64,000 nt of DNA from Gammaproteobacteria bacterium (lineage in GTDB: Bacteria > Pseudomonadota > Gammaproteobacteria > Pseudomonadales > Halieaceae). Numbering within the stretch: position 1 is the first letter of the stretch; the number at the start of each line of letters is the position of its first letter. Below the pieces are notes generated by a model. It saw nothing but the letters and a program-made list of their open reading frames with translations, made no database searches and was not told the DNA's origin. A program made the translations under genes and the position numbers. The stretch lies in the NCBI GenBank assembly GCA_030428835.1, contig JAUIEP010000010.1:1-64000 (forward strand). Direction: 5' to 3'. Shown here piece by piece: positions 38,503-46,493 of this stretch.

Positions 38503-40449
38503 TCACGGAGGCTGCACCACTGCGTGTCGCCCCGGCTCTGCAAGGATGTGCTCGGAAGACGTGCCGTCCGGCCAGTCCACGACCAGCCGATAGGGTCCTG
38601 TCAGGTCACCGAGCCCAAAATGCTGCCACAGCGTATCCTGTGAGGTATTGGTGTTCAGGCCCACCACGCGGTAACCCAGGAGTCGGCTGCCACCGTACAA
38701 GCTGAGCGCTGCACCCACGGCAAACGCGTTGCTGCGGGTACCCTGTAGCGACACCAGGAGACTCCCGCCGGCGCCTTCCGTGGCGTTGATCAGGACCCTG
38801 GGCTCGCCGTTACCCGAAATCTGGCCATACCCGTTCGTTATCACCGCGTCCGGCAAGTCGTCAGCATCGATGAAACCGTGCGCGACCTGGTCGGCACTGT
38901 GCAGCCTGTCTTGTTCGCGGATCGGTAGCAGTGCCTGCGTGAACGCGGTACCGCCAGTGTTCGTCAGCAGGAAAGGCGCGAGATTTCCGCCGCCGGGCTG
39001 GTGGCGCGCCGCGAGCACATCGAGCCAGCCGTCGCCGTTGAAGTCCGCCGCCGTGGCGCCGTGGGTCGAGGCCACGTGCGGCGCCTGCAGCTCCGGGAGT
39101 TGCGCGAAGTGGCCGCCGCCTTCGTTGAGGAAAATCTGGTCAGACACCGCAGGGGCGGAACCGCGCTGAAAGTTCTGCCGCGACACCTCCGCAAGGCCGC
39201 TGCCGCGCACATGGCCGGCAAAAAGATCCAGCCGCTCGGGAAAGGCCCAGTGCAGGTGCCAGGTATCGTCAGGCGCTGTGTACCAGATGTACATGCCGGG
39301 TGCAGCGAACGCCGCAGGCGTTCCCTGCGCCTGTTGGCGGCTCACCTGGAAATTGCGCTTACGTGGATGCGCGCCGCCCTGCCCGAGGAATATGTGCTCC
39401 CGCGCCGGCAACCCCTTGCCCGTGGCGGGTTGCGACTGTCTCACCTTGAACAGCAACGTGTCCGAAGCGGACCGGAATGACAGCGTACGCTGTTCACTGC
39501 CCGCGGCCCTGCGAATCGTGAACAGCAGGCCGTCGCTGCCGAAGGTCGCCTCGTCCGCCATTGCCCGCGGACTTTCCCGCCCGACGAAGATGTCGAGCAG
39601 CGCATCGTTATTGAAATCCGCCAGGAGGGCCATGCGTGCGGCACTGGTGATCACGGCGGGCCTGGCACCGGCATCGCGATGCCAGTAAATCTTCAGCTTG
39701 TCGCCCTCCACCACGAGGTAATCCGTGCCGCCGTCGCCGTCGAGGTCCGCAAGCGCGCCGCGGCCCGCGTCGTTCAATGTACGGGACAGGAAATGCCCGG
39801 GGTCCGCGGTAAACGGTTGCGACCCCGCTCCACCGGAATTGCGGAACACCAGGTTGCTGAAGCCGTCCCTGCGCAACGCCGTGTAATACAGATCGACGGC
39901 GGCACCGTCGGCGGAGGCAAACGGTATGAAGCTGCGTGAGCGGCCCGCGGGCAACCCGAGTGACGCGGTGATCGGCTGCGGCTCAAAACGGAGCCCGTCA
40001 CGCCCTGTGACATTGCGGAACAACAGGTTGGGCCACCCCTCGCCTACCCCGCCGGATCCACCACAGGCGATAATGAGGTCCAGTCTGGCGTCGTTGTCGA
40101 AGTCCGCCAGCGTGTAGGCATGGCGGTCGTCGTTGCGCGGTTCCGGAAACAGGTGGCGGGACTCGTCCTTCAGCCCCGCACCGGTGCTGGTAAGCAGGAA
40201 GGGGTTATCGCTGTGCGCGCCGATGAGGATGTCATCCAGGCCGTCCCTGTTGATATCCGCCACGGCGAGGCTGAAGGTACTGGAGCGGTAATCGGAGGTG
40301 TCGAACGCCGGGTGGTCCCGCAATCGGATGACGGCGGGAGAGTCGGAGCCATCGCCGTGCCGCCCGGCTGTGGCAACCCACACGCCGGCCAGGACAGCGA
40401 GTCCGGCGGTCACGCCGACAGCCGCAGCTGAGACTCTTCTGACGTTCAT
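38503..40449 (-). CDS. FG-GAP/VCBS-repeat protein with C-terminal ASPIC/UnbV domain
   Basis: An exported or membrane-anchored protein of 648 residues. A basic N-terminus and one hydrophobic helix (about 8-27) are followed by five or more calcium-binding FG-GAP-type repeats with DxNxDGxxD-like loops (VADINRDGLDDILIG, LADFDNDARLDLIIA, LADLDGDGGTDYLVV, LADFNNDALLDIFVG, AADFNGDGWLDVLAA). These form an integrin-like beta-propeller. The C-terminus (about 565-648, GAALSLYGG ... GLGDLTGPYRLVVDWPDGT) is an ASPIC/UnbV domain, as in CRTAC1-like proteins. The ATG at 40449 is chosen because it begins the signal-anchor. Likely an extracytoplasmic binding or adhesion protein; ligand unknown. Confidence 0.85.
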   Translation of the reverse strand: MNVRRVSAAAVGVTAGLAVLAGVWVATAGRHGDGSDSPAVIRLRDHPAFDTSDYRSSTFSLAVADINRDGLDDILIGAHSDNPFLLTSTGAGLKDESRHLFPEPRNDDRHAYTLADFDNDARLDLIIACGGSGGVGEGWPNLLFRNVTGRDGLRFEPQPITASLGLPAGRSRSFIPFASADGAAVDLYYTALRRDGFSNLVFRNSGGAGSQPFTADPGHFLSRTLNDAGRGALADLDGDGGTDYLVVEGDKLKIYWHRDAGARPAVITSAARMALLADFNNDALLDIFVGRESPRAMADEATFGSDGLLFTIRRAAGSEQRTLSFRSASDTLLFKVRQSQPATGKGLPAREHIFLGQGGAHPRKRNFQVSRQQAQGTPAAFAAPGMYIWYTAPDDTWHLHWAFPERLDLFAGHVRGSGLAEVSRQNFQRGSAPAVSDQIFLNEGGGHFAQLPELQAPHVASTHGATAADFNGDGWLDVLAARHQPGGGNLAPFLLTNTGGTAFTQALLPIREQDRLHSADQVAHGFIDADDLPDAVITNGYGQISGNGEPRVLINATEGAGGSLLVSLQGTRSNAFAVGAALSLYGGSRLLGYRVVGLNTNTSQDTLWQHFGLGDLTGPYRLVVDWPDGTSSEHILAEPGRHAVVQPP

Positions 40450-40634
40450 AGCAGGTGGACCCTGTGCCTGGCGGCGCTCTCTGGCGCCCCGGACCGTGCA
40501 CCGCGCTCCAGGCGCCTTCCGTGGCCGGGGCTGTCTGCGGCCAGCGTACCATATCCGCTGCAAGTGCTTAAAATGTCGGGAAAAACCTGGGGTCTTTCAG
40601 CGCCTAAACCGCGGGCTTTCCGCTGCGGACTCAC

Positions 40635-40663
40635 TTGGATTTTGGATATTTCACCCTTATTAT
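40635..40663 (+). promoter_or_regulatory. Promoter of the yccA-like gene
   Basis: TTGGAT (40635-40640), 17 bases, TATTAT (40658-40663): half of the -35 and five of six -10 positions match sigma-70 consensus. About 50 bases before the ATG. Confidence 0.5.
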
Positions 40664-40714
40664 CTGTCCAAGGAAGCAACACCAACCAGTGCGTCAACAC
40701 ATTTGGAGTGCGTT

Positions 40715-41389
40715 ATGCAAAACAATGGCCTTTACCAGACTGCGAACGTCGGCATCGAGTCGGCCGTCAGCACCAATAAGGTCCTGAAGAACACCTATCT
40801 GCTGCTCGGCATGACCCTGCTGTTCAGCGCCTTTACAGCGGGAATCTCAATGGCCATCGGCCTGAGCCACGGTGTCGGCATGATCCTCGCCCTGGTCGGC
40901 TTCGGCCTGCTGTTCGTCGTGAACCGCATGGCCGATTCGAGCAAAGGGCTGCTCGCCATCTTTGCCTTCACCGGCGTCATGGGCGCCTCTATCGGCCCCA
41001 TGCTCAATCACTATCTCGCCATGCCGCAGGGTCCGGGGCTCGTCCTGCAGGCGCTGGGCGGCACGGCCGTCGTGTTTTTCGGCCTGTCTGCCTACGCGCT
41101 GACCAGCCGCAAGGATTTCTCCTTCCTGGGCGGCTTCCTCATGGTCGGCCTGATCGTTGCCGTTATTGCCATGATCGCCAATATCTTCCTGGGTATCCCG
41201 GCGCTGTCGCTGGCCACCTCGGCGGCGATCGTGATGATCATGTCCGGCCTGATCCTGTTCGACACCAGCCGCATCATCAGCGGTGGCGAGACCAACTACA
41301 TCCGGGCAACCGTTGGGCTGTACCTGAGCATCTACAACCTGTTCATCCACCTGCTGCACCTGCTGACGGCGCTCAGTGGCGACGATTAA
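40715..41389 (+). CDS. yccA: Bax inhibitor-1/YccA family membrane protein
   Basis: Polytopic inner-membrane protein of 224 residues with seven hydrophobic helices after a short polar N-terminus (MQNNGLYQTANVGIESAVST). The BI-1 signature is in the C-terminal helices, GLILFDTSRIISGGETNYIRATVGLYLSIYNLFIHLLHLLT. E. coli YccA is a substrate and modulator of the FtsH protease. The gene lies next to tus genes as in E. coli and Pseudomonas. GGAG before the ATG and an upstream promoter support this start over longer frames. Confidence 0.93.
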   Translation: MQNNGLYQTANVGIESAVSTNKVLKNTYLLLGMTLLFSAFTAGISMAIGLSHGVGMILALVGFGLLFVVNRMADSSKGLLAIFAFTGVMGASIGPMLNHYLAMPQGPGLVLQALGGTAVVFFGLSAYALTSRKDFSFLGGFLMVGLIVAVIAMIANIFLGIPALSLATSAAIVMIMSGLILFDTSRIISGGETNYIRATVGLYLSIYNLFIHLLHLLTALSGDD

Positions 41390-41410
41390 GCCCATTCTTC
41401 CTGTTCCGCA

Positions 41411-41436
41411 AACCCCGGTGTTCGCCGGGGTTTTTT
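41411..41436 (+). terminator. yccA terminator
   Basis: AACCCCGG (41411-41418) pairs with CCGGGGTT (41425-41432), running into T's to 41436. The tusD start lies 20 bases downstream, so tus expression depends on read-through or another promoter. Confidence 0.9.
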
Positions 41437-41455
41437 GTTTCTGGACAGGGCGCCG

Positions 41456-41848
41456 GTGATCTACTCCCTGTTGGTCCTGTCCGACCCGACCCGCGGCAGC
41501 ATGGCGCGCAACGCCGCGGCGTTCGCGCATACCCTGCTCGCCCGGGGTCATGAATTACACCGGGTATTCTTCCTCGACAAGGGCGTCCTGTGCGGCGCGG
41601 CGTGTGGCATTTATCCGCAGGATGAGTCATCACCACTGGACGCATGGGTCAGTCTCGCACAGGACCACGGCGTGGACCTCGTGTTGTGCGTCACCTCCGC
41701 CCTGCGCCAGGGCATGCTGGATGAGCGCGAGGCGGCGCGGTTTGAGCGCGGCGGTGCCACTATCCACCCGGCCTTCACCATCTCGGGCCTCGGGCAGTTG
41801 ATCGACGCGAGCGCGGCCTCGGACCGCCTTATCACGTTCGGGGGTTGA
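41456..41848 (+). CDS. tusD: Sulfur relay protein TusD
   Basis: Subunit of the TusBCD complex that passes persulfide sulfur from TusA to TusE for 2-thiolation of wobble uridine in tRNA-Lys, -Glu and -Gln. 130 residues with the DsrE-like fold. The reactive Cys78 is in VLCVTSALRQGM, the same position as in E. coli TusD. The GTG at 41456 behind AGGG is chosen; upstream TTG would put the start inside the yccA terminator. First gene of tusDCBE. Confidence 0.92.
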   Translation: MIYSLLVLSDPTRGSMARNAAAFAHTLLARGHELHRVFFLDKGVLCGAACGIYPQDESSPLDAWVSLAQDHGVDLVLCVTSALRQGMLDEREAARFERGGATIHPAFTISGLGQLIDASAASDRLITFGG

Positions 41849-41849
41849 C

Positions 41850-42221
41850 GTGAGCGACGACGAGACGAGGTCTTTGTTACTGGTCTTCAGGCATTCGCCC
41901 TACGGCGAGGGGCTCGCCCGCGCCGGGGTGGACCTCGCACTGGCCTGCGGCGCCTTCGAGCACCCGGTAAGCCTGCTCTTCGCCGGTGCGGGCGTGCTGC
42001 AACTGTGTCCCCGCCAGGACGGCAACAGCCTGGGACTGAAGGACATCGGCAAACAACTGGCGTCGCTTCCCCTGTACGACATCGAGTCGGTGTACTTCGA
42101 TGCGGAGGCCGGCACCCGCTACGGCGTCAGCCCCCAGGACAGTCCTGTGCCGGCGGAACCGCTCGATGCGCAAGCACTGCAACGCCTGCTGCGCGAACAC
42201 CGGCAGATCATCAGCTTATGA
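41850..42221 (+). CDS. tusC: Sulfur relay protein TusC
   Basis: A 123-residue DsrF-like subunit of TusBCD. FRHSPYGEGLARAGVDLALACGAF at the N-terminus and SLLFAGAGVLQL are family marks; there is no conserved catalytic cysteine requirement in this subunit. It begins with GTG one base after the tusD stop and overlaps tusB by ATGA, so the three subunits are translated together. Confidence 0.92.
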   Translation: MSDDETRSLLLVFRHSPYGEGLARAGVDLALACGAFEHPVSLLFAGAGVLQLCPRQDGNSLGLKDIGKQLASLPLYDIESVYFDAEAGTRYGVSPQDSPVPAEPLDAQALQRLLREHRQIISL

Positions 42222-42493
42222 GTACGCTGCACACACTGAGCGCCCTGCCCGGCAGCGAGGCATGCCGCGATTGCCTGCGACTGCTGGCCGACGGTGACGC
42301 GCTGCTGTTATGGGGCGACGGGGTCTACGCCGCCGGACAGGTAGCGATCGCGGCAAGTGTCGAACTCTACCTCTACGAAACCGACGCCCTGGCGCGTGGC
42401 GTCAGCACGGAACTCGACGGCATCACGGCGGTGGACATGGCCGGCTGCGTCGTGCTGACGGAGCGTTTTGTCCGCCAGATGGCCTGGTATTGA
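42218..42493 (+). CDS. tusB: Sulfur relay protein TusB
   Basis: A 91-residue DsrH-like subunit of TusBCD beginning MSTLHTLSALPGSEACRDCL and containing DALLLWGDGVYAA, the usual TusB pattern. The start overlaps the tusC stop by ATGA, and the stop is two bases before tusE. Confidence 0.9.
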   Translation: MSTLHTLSALPGSEACRDCLRLLADGDALLLWGDGVYAAGQVAIAASVELYLYETDALARGVSTELDGITAVDMAGCVVLTERFVRQMAWY

Positions 42494-42495
42494 CG

Positions 42496-42813
42496 ATGTT
42501 GCCAGCCGACGCCTTCGATGCGGAAGGCTTCCTGCGGCGCCTCGAAGACTGGTCCCCCGAGGTGGCGCGGCAGATCGCGCTCGCCGAGGGCATCGAACTC
42601 GGCGACGCGCACTGGGAGATCGTCAATCTGTTGCGGGCCTACTACCAGGAGTTCGACAGTTCACCCGCCATGCGACCGCTGGTGAAGTACTGCGGGCTCA
42701 AGCTCGGCGCGGACAAGGGCAGGAGCATCTACCTGCTGGCGCTGTTTCCCGGCTCACCCGCGAAGCTCGGGAGCAAGATCGCGGGACTTCCAAAGCCGGA
42801 CAACTGCCTGTGA
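42496..42813 (+). CDS. tusE: Sulfur relay protein TusE
   Basis: A 105-residue DsrC/TusE-fold protein that accepts persulfide on the penultimate Cys104 (GLPKPDNCL) and hands it to MnmA. The second arm cysteine ten residues before, which marks true DsrC of dissimilatory sulfur metabolism, is not present, so this is the tRNA-thiolation form. It overlaps the next gene by four bases. Confidence 0.93.
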   Translation: MLPADAFDAEGFLRRLEDWSPEVARQIALAEGIELGDAHWEIVNLLRAYYQEFDSSPAMRPLVKYCGLKLGADKGRSIYLLALFPGSPAKLGSKIAGLPKPDNCL

Positions 42814-43805
42814 GCGGCGATGGCGCACACCCCTTCGCCCGGTTCGTACGCATTCTCGGCCGCGGCAAGACCGGCACTCGCTCGCTCACCATCGACGAGG
42901 CGCGCGAGGCGTTCGGCATGATCCTGCGCGGCGAGACCGAGGACCTGCAACTGGGCGCATTCCTGATGCTGCTGCGGGTGAAGGAAGAGTCGCCCGGGGA
43001 ACTCGCGGGGTTCGTGCAGGCCAGTCGTGCCTGCATGGTGCCACCGCCGCCACTGGCGGTAGACCTCGACTGGTCAAGCTATGCGGGGAAGAAGCACCAG
43101 CACCCGTGGTTCATTCTCAGCATGCTCCTGCTGTCCGGGGCGGGTTACCGGGTACTGGTACACGGCTGCTCGGGTCATACCCCCGGGCGGCTGTACACCG
43201 AGCAGGCCTTCGCGGATCTTGGTCTCCCCGTCACGCGTGACTGGAGCGATGCCGGAGTCGCCCTGACCGGGGGGCTGCCCGCCTACTTTCCGCTGGAGAG
43301 CCTCTGCCCGCCGCTCGCGCAACTGGTGCACCTGAAGCCCGTGCTGGGCCTGCGCTCTCCGGTCAACACCCTGACACGCATGCTCAATCCCGCCGGCGCG
43401 CCGGCCAGCCTGCAGAGCATCTTTCATCCCGCCTATGCGCTCCTGCACCAGGAAGCCGACAGGCTGTTGCGGCAACCGGCCGCGCTGGTGTTCAAGGGCG
43501 AGAGCGGCGAGGTGGAGATCAAGCCCAACGCCGATACACGGCTGTACCGCCTGGTGGGCTCGATGGCGCAGGAGATCGTGCTGGAGCGCACGAGGCATGA
43601 GCGCGTTGCGGACGTCGCGACACCCTCCGTTGCGCCGCTGCGTGAACTCTGGCGGGACACGGGCCGGCACGACTACGGTCTCGACGCCACCCTGGCGACG
43701 ACGGCTGCCGCCCTGCTCCTGCTGCAGCCGGGCCTGGACGCGCCGGAAGCCAGGGAGCGCGCCGCTGGCCTGTGGCGTGAGCGCACCGTCGAGCTGCTGC
43801 CCTGA
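42810..43805 (+). CDS. TrpD2/YbiB-like glycosyltransferase family protein
   Basis: A 331-residue protein of the nucleoside-phosphorylase-like/TrpD fold: helical N-terminal domain (LTIDEAREAFGMILRGETEDLQLGAFLMLLRVKEESPGELAGF) and an alpha/beta domain with HGCSGH and LGLRSPVNTLTRMLNP. The TrpD phosphoribosyl-binding GTGGD motif is absent, as in E. coli YbiB, a DNA-binding TrpD2 protein. The GTG at 42810 overlaps the tusE stop and the stop overlaps trmA, so it belongs to the tus operon, a placement known from Pseudomonas. The link to sulfur relay is unexplained. Confidence 0.82.
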   Translation: MSGDGAHPFARFVRILGRGKTGTRSLTIDEAREAFGMILRGETEDLQLGAFLMLLRVKEESPGELAGFVQASRACMVPPPPLAVDLDWSSYAGKKHQHPWFILSMLLLSGAGYRVLVHGCSGHTPGRLYTEQAFADLGLPVTRDWSDAGVALTGGLPAYFPLESLCPPLAQLVHLKPVLGLRSPVNTLTRMLNPAGAPASLQSIFHPAYALLHQEADRLLRQPAALVFKGESGEVEIKPNADTRLYRLVGSMAQEIVLERTRHERVADVATPSVAPLRELWRDTGRHDYGLDATLATTAAALLLLQPGLDAPEARERAAGLWRERTVELLP

Positions 43806-44914
43806 TGCCCCTGTCCCACGTGCAACCGGGGCAGTACGCGCAACTGCTGCAGGACAAGGTGGCATCCGTGGGGTCACTGCTGGCTCCCTTCGCCCCGCCA
43901 GAACCCGAGGTGTACCCGTCGCCCGCAACCGGCTTCAGGCAACGCGCCGAGTTCCGCGTCTGGCATGATGGTGACGACCTCAATTACGTCATGTTCAGGC
44001 CCGGTGATCCGAAGACACCCCTGCCGGTCACGGACTTTCCTATCGCCGCCGCGAATATCCAGTCGCTGATGCCGGCGTTGCGTGAAGCGCTGCGGGAAAA
44101 CCGCGTGTTGCGACGCAAACTCTTCCAGGCGGAATTTCTTGCCACGCTGTCCGGCGAACTGCTGGTGACGCTCGTGTACCACCGCAGTCTCGACACGGAG
44201 TGGGAGGATGCGGCCGGTGCCCTGCGCGATACCCTCGCTGCGGGTGGTCACCCCGTCTCCCTGATCGGCCGCAGCCGCAGGCAGAAAATCGTACTGGGCC
44301 ATGACTTCGTCACGGAAGTGCTCACGATCGGGGGCCGCGCGTATCGCTATCGCCAGTATGAGCAGGCGTTCAGCCAGCCGAACGCGCGTGTGAACATCGC
44401 CATGATCGAGTGGGCCTGCAAGCAGGCGGCGGGACTTGGCGGTGACCTGCTGGAACTGTATTGCGGCAACGGCAACTTCACCCTGCCGCTGTCGCGCCAT
44501 TTCGGCCGCGTGCTGGCCACCGAGGTCGCCAAGGTGTCGGCGCGCGCCGCGCGCCATAACATCGCAGACAATGCCATCGACAACGTCGAGCTGGTGCGGC
44601 TGTCCGCGGAGGAAGTCGCTGCGGCCATGCGCGGCGACCGGGTCTTTCGGCGCCTGGCGGAACTGCCACAGCCGCTTGGCGACTACCGTTTGGACACGCT
44701 ATTCGTGGACCCGCCGCGCGCGGGCATGGATATGCAGACCACAGCGATGAGCGCCGGGTTCGACAGCATTCTCTATATTTCCTGCAATCCCCACAGCCTG
44801 GCGGACAACCTGCGGGTGCTCACGAGCAGCCACGCCGTCGTGTCGTTCGCGCTTTTCGACCAGTTCCCGTACACGCAGCACATGGAGTGCGGCGTACTGC
44901 TGCAGCGCCGCTAG
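43805..44914 (+). CDS. trmA: tRNA (uracil-5-)-methyltransferase
   Basis: SAM-dependent enzyme of 369 residues making m5U54 in the T-loop of tRNA. LLELYCGNGNFTLPL is the SAM site, FVDPPRAGMD contains motif IV, and the nucleophile Cys327 lies in SCNPHSL with the general base Glu near the C-terminus (HMECGVLLQ). The start overlaps the previous stop (TGATG). It closes a run of tRNA-modification genes with tusDCBE. Confidence 0.95.
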   Translation: MPLSHVQPGQYAQLLQDKVASVGSLLAPFAPPEPEVYPSPATGFRQRAEFRVWHDGDDLNYVMFRPGDPKTPLPVTDFPIAAANIQSLMPALREALRENRVLRRKLFQAEFLATLSGELLVTLVYHRSLDTEWEDAAGALRDTLAAGGHPVSLIGRSRRQKIVLGHDFVTEVLTIGGRAYRYRQYEQAFSQPNARVNIAMIEWACKQAAGLGGDLLELYCGNGNFTLPLSRHFGRVLATEVAKVSARAARHNIADNAIDNVELVRLSAEEVAAAMRGDRVFRRLAELPQPLGDYRLDTLFVDPPRAGMDMQTTAMSAGFDSILYISCNPHSLADNLRVLTSSHAVVSFALFDQFPYTQHMECGVLLQRR

Positions 44915-45804
44915 ACGCGGATGCCGAAGCCCAGCAGCCCGCGGCCCAGCACGGCGTCGAGGCGCTCGCCGTCACCGGCATTGACCTGCAGGTTGCGCAG
45001 TTTCATCTCGCGGTAGACATCGCGCTTGGCCAGGCGGGCCGCCAGTTCCCCGGCCGGGACTTCCGCCTCCCAGCAGTCGATGTACACGTTGCCCGCGGGC
45101 AGGTAGAAGTCCGCGAAGAGCGCTTCCTGGACCGGCAGCGCGCGGCGGTGCGCGTGGGCGAGCTGCGCCAGGTACAACCAGTTGCATACCAGGGTCTGCA
45201 GCGGCGACGTCAGGGTGTGGCCATCCAGGCCCTGCAGCGACTCGGGGCCGCTGCCCTGTTGCGCGAAGAGATCGGGTTCCGCGCCCTCATCCGCCGGCGG
45301 CGCAACATGCTGTGCGCCCAGGCGCGACAATTCGCGGTGCACGACCGGGTCGTCGACAATCTCGTGGGGCCACGTGACGTAGTACGCGCCGCTGTTCCTG
45401 CTCTCCTCCTGCTGCCCGCCCAGGGCGCGACCCCGCGGCGTGAGCTCCCAGCCCAGTACGCTGTGCTCCTGCAGGCCCATTTCCGCCAGCGCGCGGTTGA
45501 GTTGCCGCGGATCGGTGTGGGGATAATAGCGGCACAGGGAGGCCGCGGTAATGCGCTGGTTGGACTCGATCGCGGCGAGCAGCGGGTGCTGGTCGAGGTG
45601 CTCCGGCCACACGATGTAGTTGCCGTACTTGCGGCTGCTCTGGTAGGTGCCGCCCTCGAACTCGCCCTTCTGCGTCAGCTTCCAGCTGTCGCCCACACGG
45701 CGGATCCAGTCGTAGTCCTTGAGCGTGGCAAAGAGCTGCTGCGTGGGAATATTGAGTTTTTTCGCGAGCGCGGTGGTGGACAGCTTGTTGTCGCCGGCTT
45801 CCAT
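44911..45804 (-). CDS. KilA-C-like protein with C-terminal PD-(D/E)XK-like domain
   Basis: A 297-residue protein. The N-terminal part (about 8-65, LSTTALAKKLNIPTQQLFATLKDYDWIRR ... LTQKGEFEGG) is a winged-helix of the phage antirepressor KilA-C kind. The middle has two further small repeats resembling helical DNA-binding modules. The C-terminus (about 215-285) has Asp232 in ADFYLP, Asp243 in VYIDCWE and Lys260 in LAKRDVY, spaced like the D-(D/E)xK core of restriction-type nucleases. Function unknown; a DNA-acting role is an inference. It lies three bases after the dUTPase gene and ends convergently with trmA. Confidence 0.6.
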   Translation of the reverse strand: MEAGDNKLSTTALAKKLNIPTQQLFATLKDYDWIRRVGDSWKLTQKGEFEGGTYQSSRKYGNYIVWPEHLDQHPLLAAIESNQRITAASLCRYYPHTDPRQLNRALAEMGLQEHSVLGWELTPRGRALGGQQEESRNSGAYYVTWPHEIVDDPVVHRELSRLGAQHVAPPADEGAEPDLFAQQGSGPESLQGLDGHTLTSPLQTLVCNWLYLAQLAHAHRRALPVQEALFADFYLPAGNVYIDCWEAEVPAGELAARLAKRDVYREMKLRNLQVNAGDGERLDAVLGRGLLGFGIRV

Positions 45805-45807
45805 CAG

Positions 45808-46434
45808 TCAGCCGCCGATGACTTCCCTGTAGCGGACCTCGAGAGCCTGGTAGACCTGGTCCGCGAAATCCGCCGCGCCCTTGTCCAGCGGCGCGACCAG
45901 GTCCACGAGGTGTTCGTTGTCTTCACGCCCGGCCCAGGTCTTGACGTAGGTGCCGTCCTTGTAGCCGTTGTCCTGGCGGAAGAAATTGAGCACGTTCTTG
46001 CCCACGTAGGCGCTGTACAGGCTCTCGAAATCCAATCCCGCCGCCAGCATCAGCTCCCAGAACAGCGCGGGGGAAAACCCCCTTGTCTGCAGGGCGTGCA
46101 GCGCGAGGGCCTCCGTGGCCTCGCGCACGCCCAGCCCCTGCGTGGTGCCACCGGCGATGTCTGCCGCAATCTCCGTGGCGATCTGGTCGATGGTTTTACC
46201 CTCGACAAACAGCGCGGAGAGTCCGAAGTGCCAGATATCGATCACCTCCAGCCGCACCTGCTCCATGTCGGGCGCCTGCTTCTTCCACCACTTGTAGCCG
46301 TAGTGCTCGATCAGTTCGCCACACTCGATCCAGATTGCGCGGTACCACTCGAAATGCTTCTCAACCCACTGCTCATGCACACGGGTGTTCATGCGGTCCT
46401 GCATGGCCAGCATATTGACGAGGGCCTGTTTCAA
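45808..46434 (-). CDS. Dimeric all-alpha dUTP diphosphatase
   Basis: A 208-residue protein of the all-alpha NTP pyrophosphatase superfamily (dimeric dUTPase type, as in Campylobacter, trypanosomatids and some phages). Metal-binding residues are Glu37/Glu40 (WIECGELIEH) and Glu63/Asp66 (EVIDIWHF). The C-terminal NVLNFFRQDNGYKDGTYVKTW segment is the substrate-binding region of this family. It hydrolyses dUTP to keep uracil out of DNA. It is directly followed by the KilA-C-like gene. Such dUTPases are often phage-derived. Confidence 0.88.
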   Translation of the reverse strand: MKQALVNMLAMQDRMNTRVHEQWVEKHFEWYRAIWIECGELIEHYGYKWWKKQAPDMEQVRLEVIDIWHFGLSALFVEGKTIDQIATEIAADIAGGTTQGLGVREATEALALHALQTRGFSPALFWELMLAAGLDFESLYSAYVGKNVLNFFRQDNGYKDGTYVKTWAGREDNEHLVDLVAPLDKGAADFADQVYQALEVRYREVIGG

Positions 46435-46493
46435 GGGGCGTCTCCTGGTGGGAAATTCAGTGGCGCAAGAATAGCAGCGCGCGGACGGGTCGC

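Noticed and set aside
42496-42813. DsrC of dissimilatory sulfur oxidation
   Set aside because: Only the penultimate cysteine is present; the second arm cysteine ten residues before it is missing, and the neighbours are tusDCB with tRNA-modification genes.
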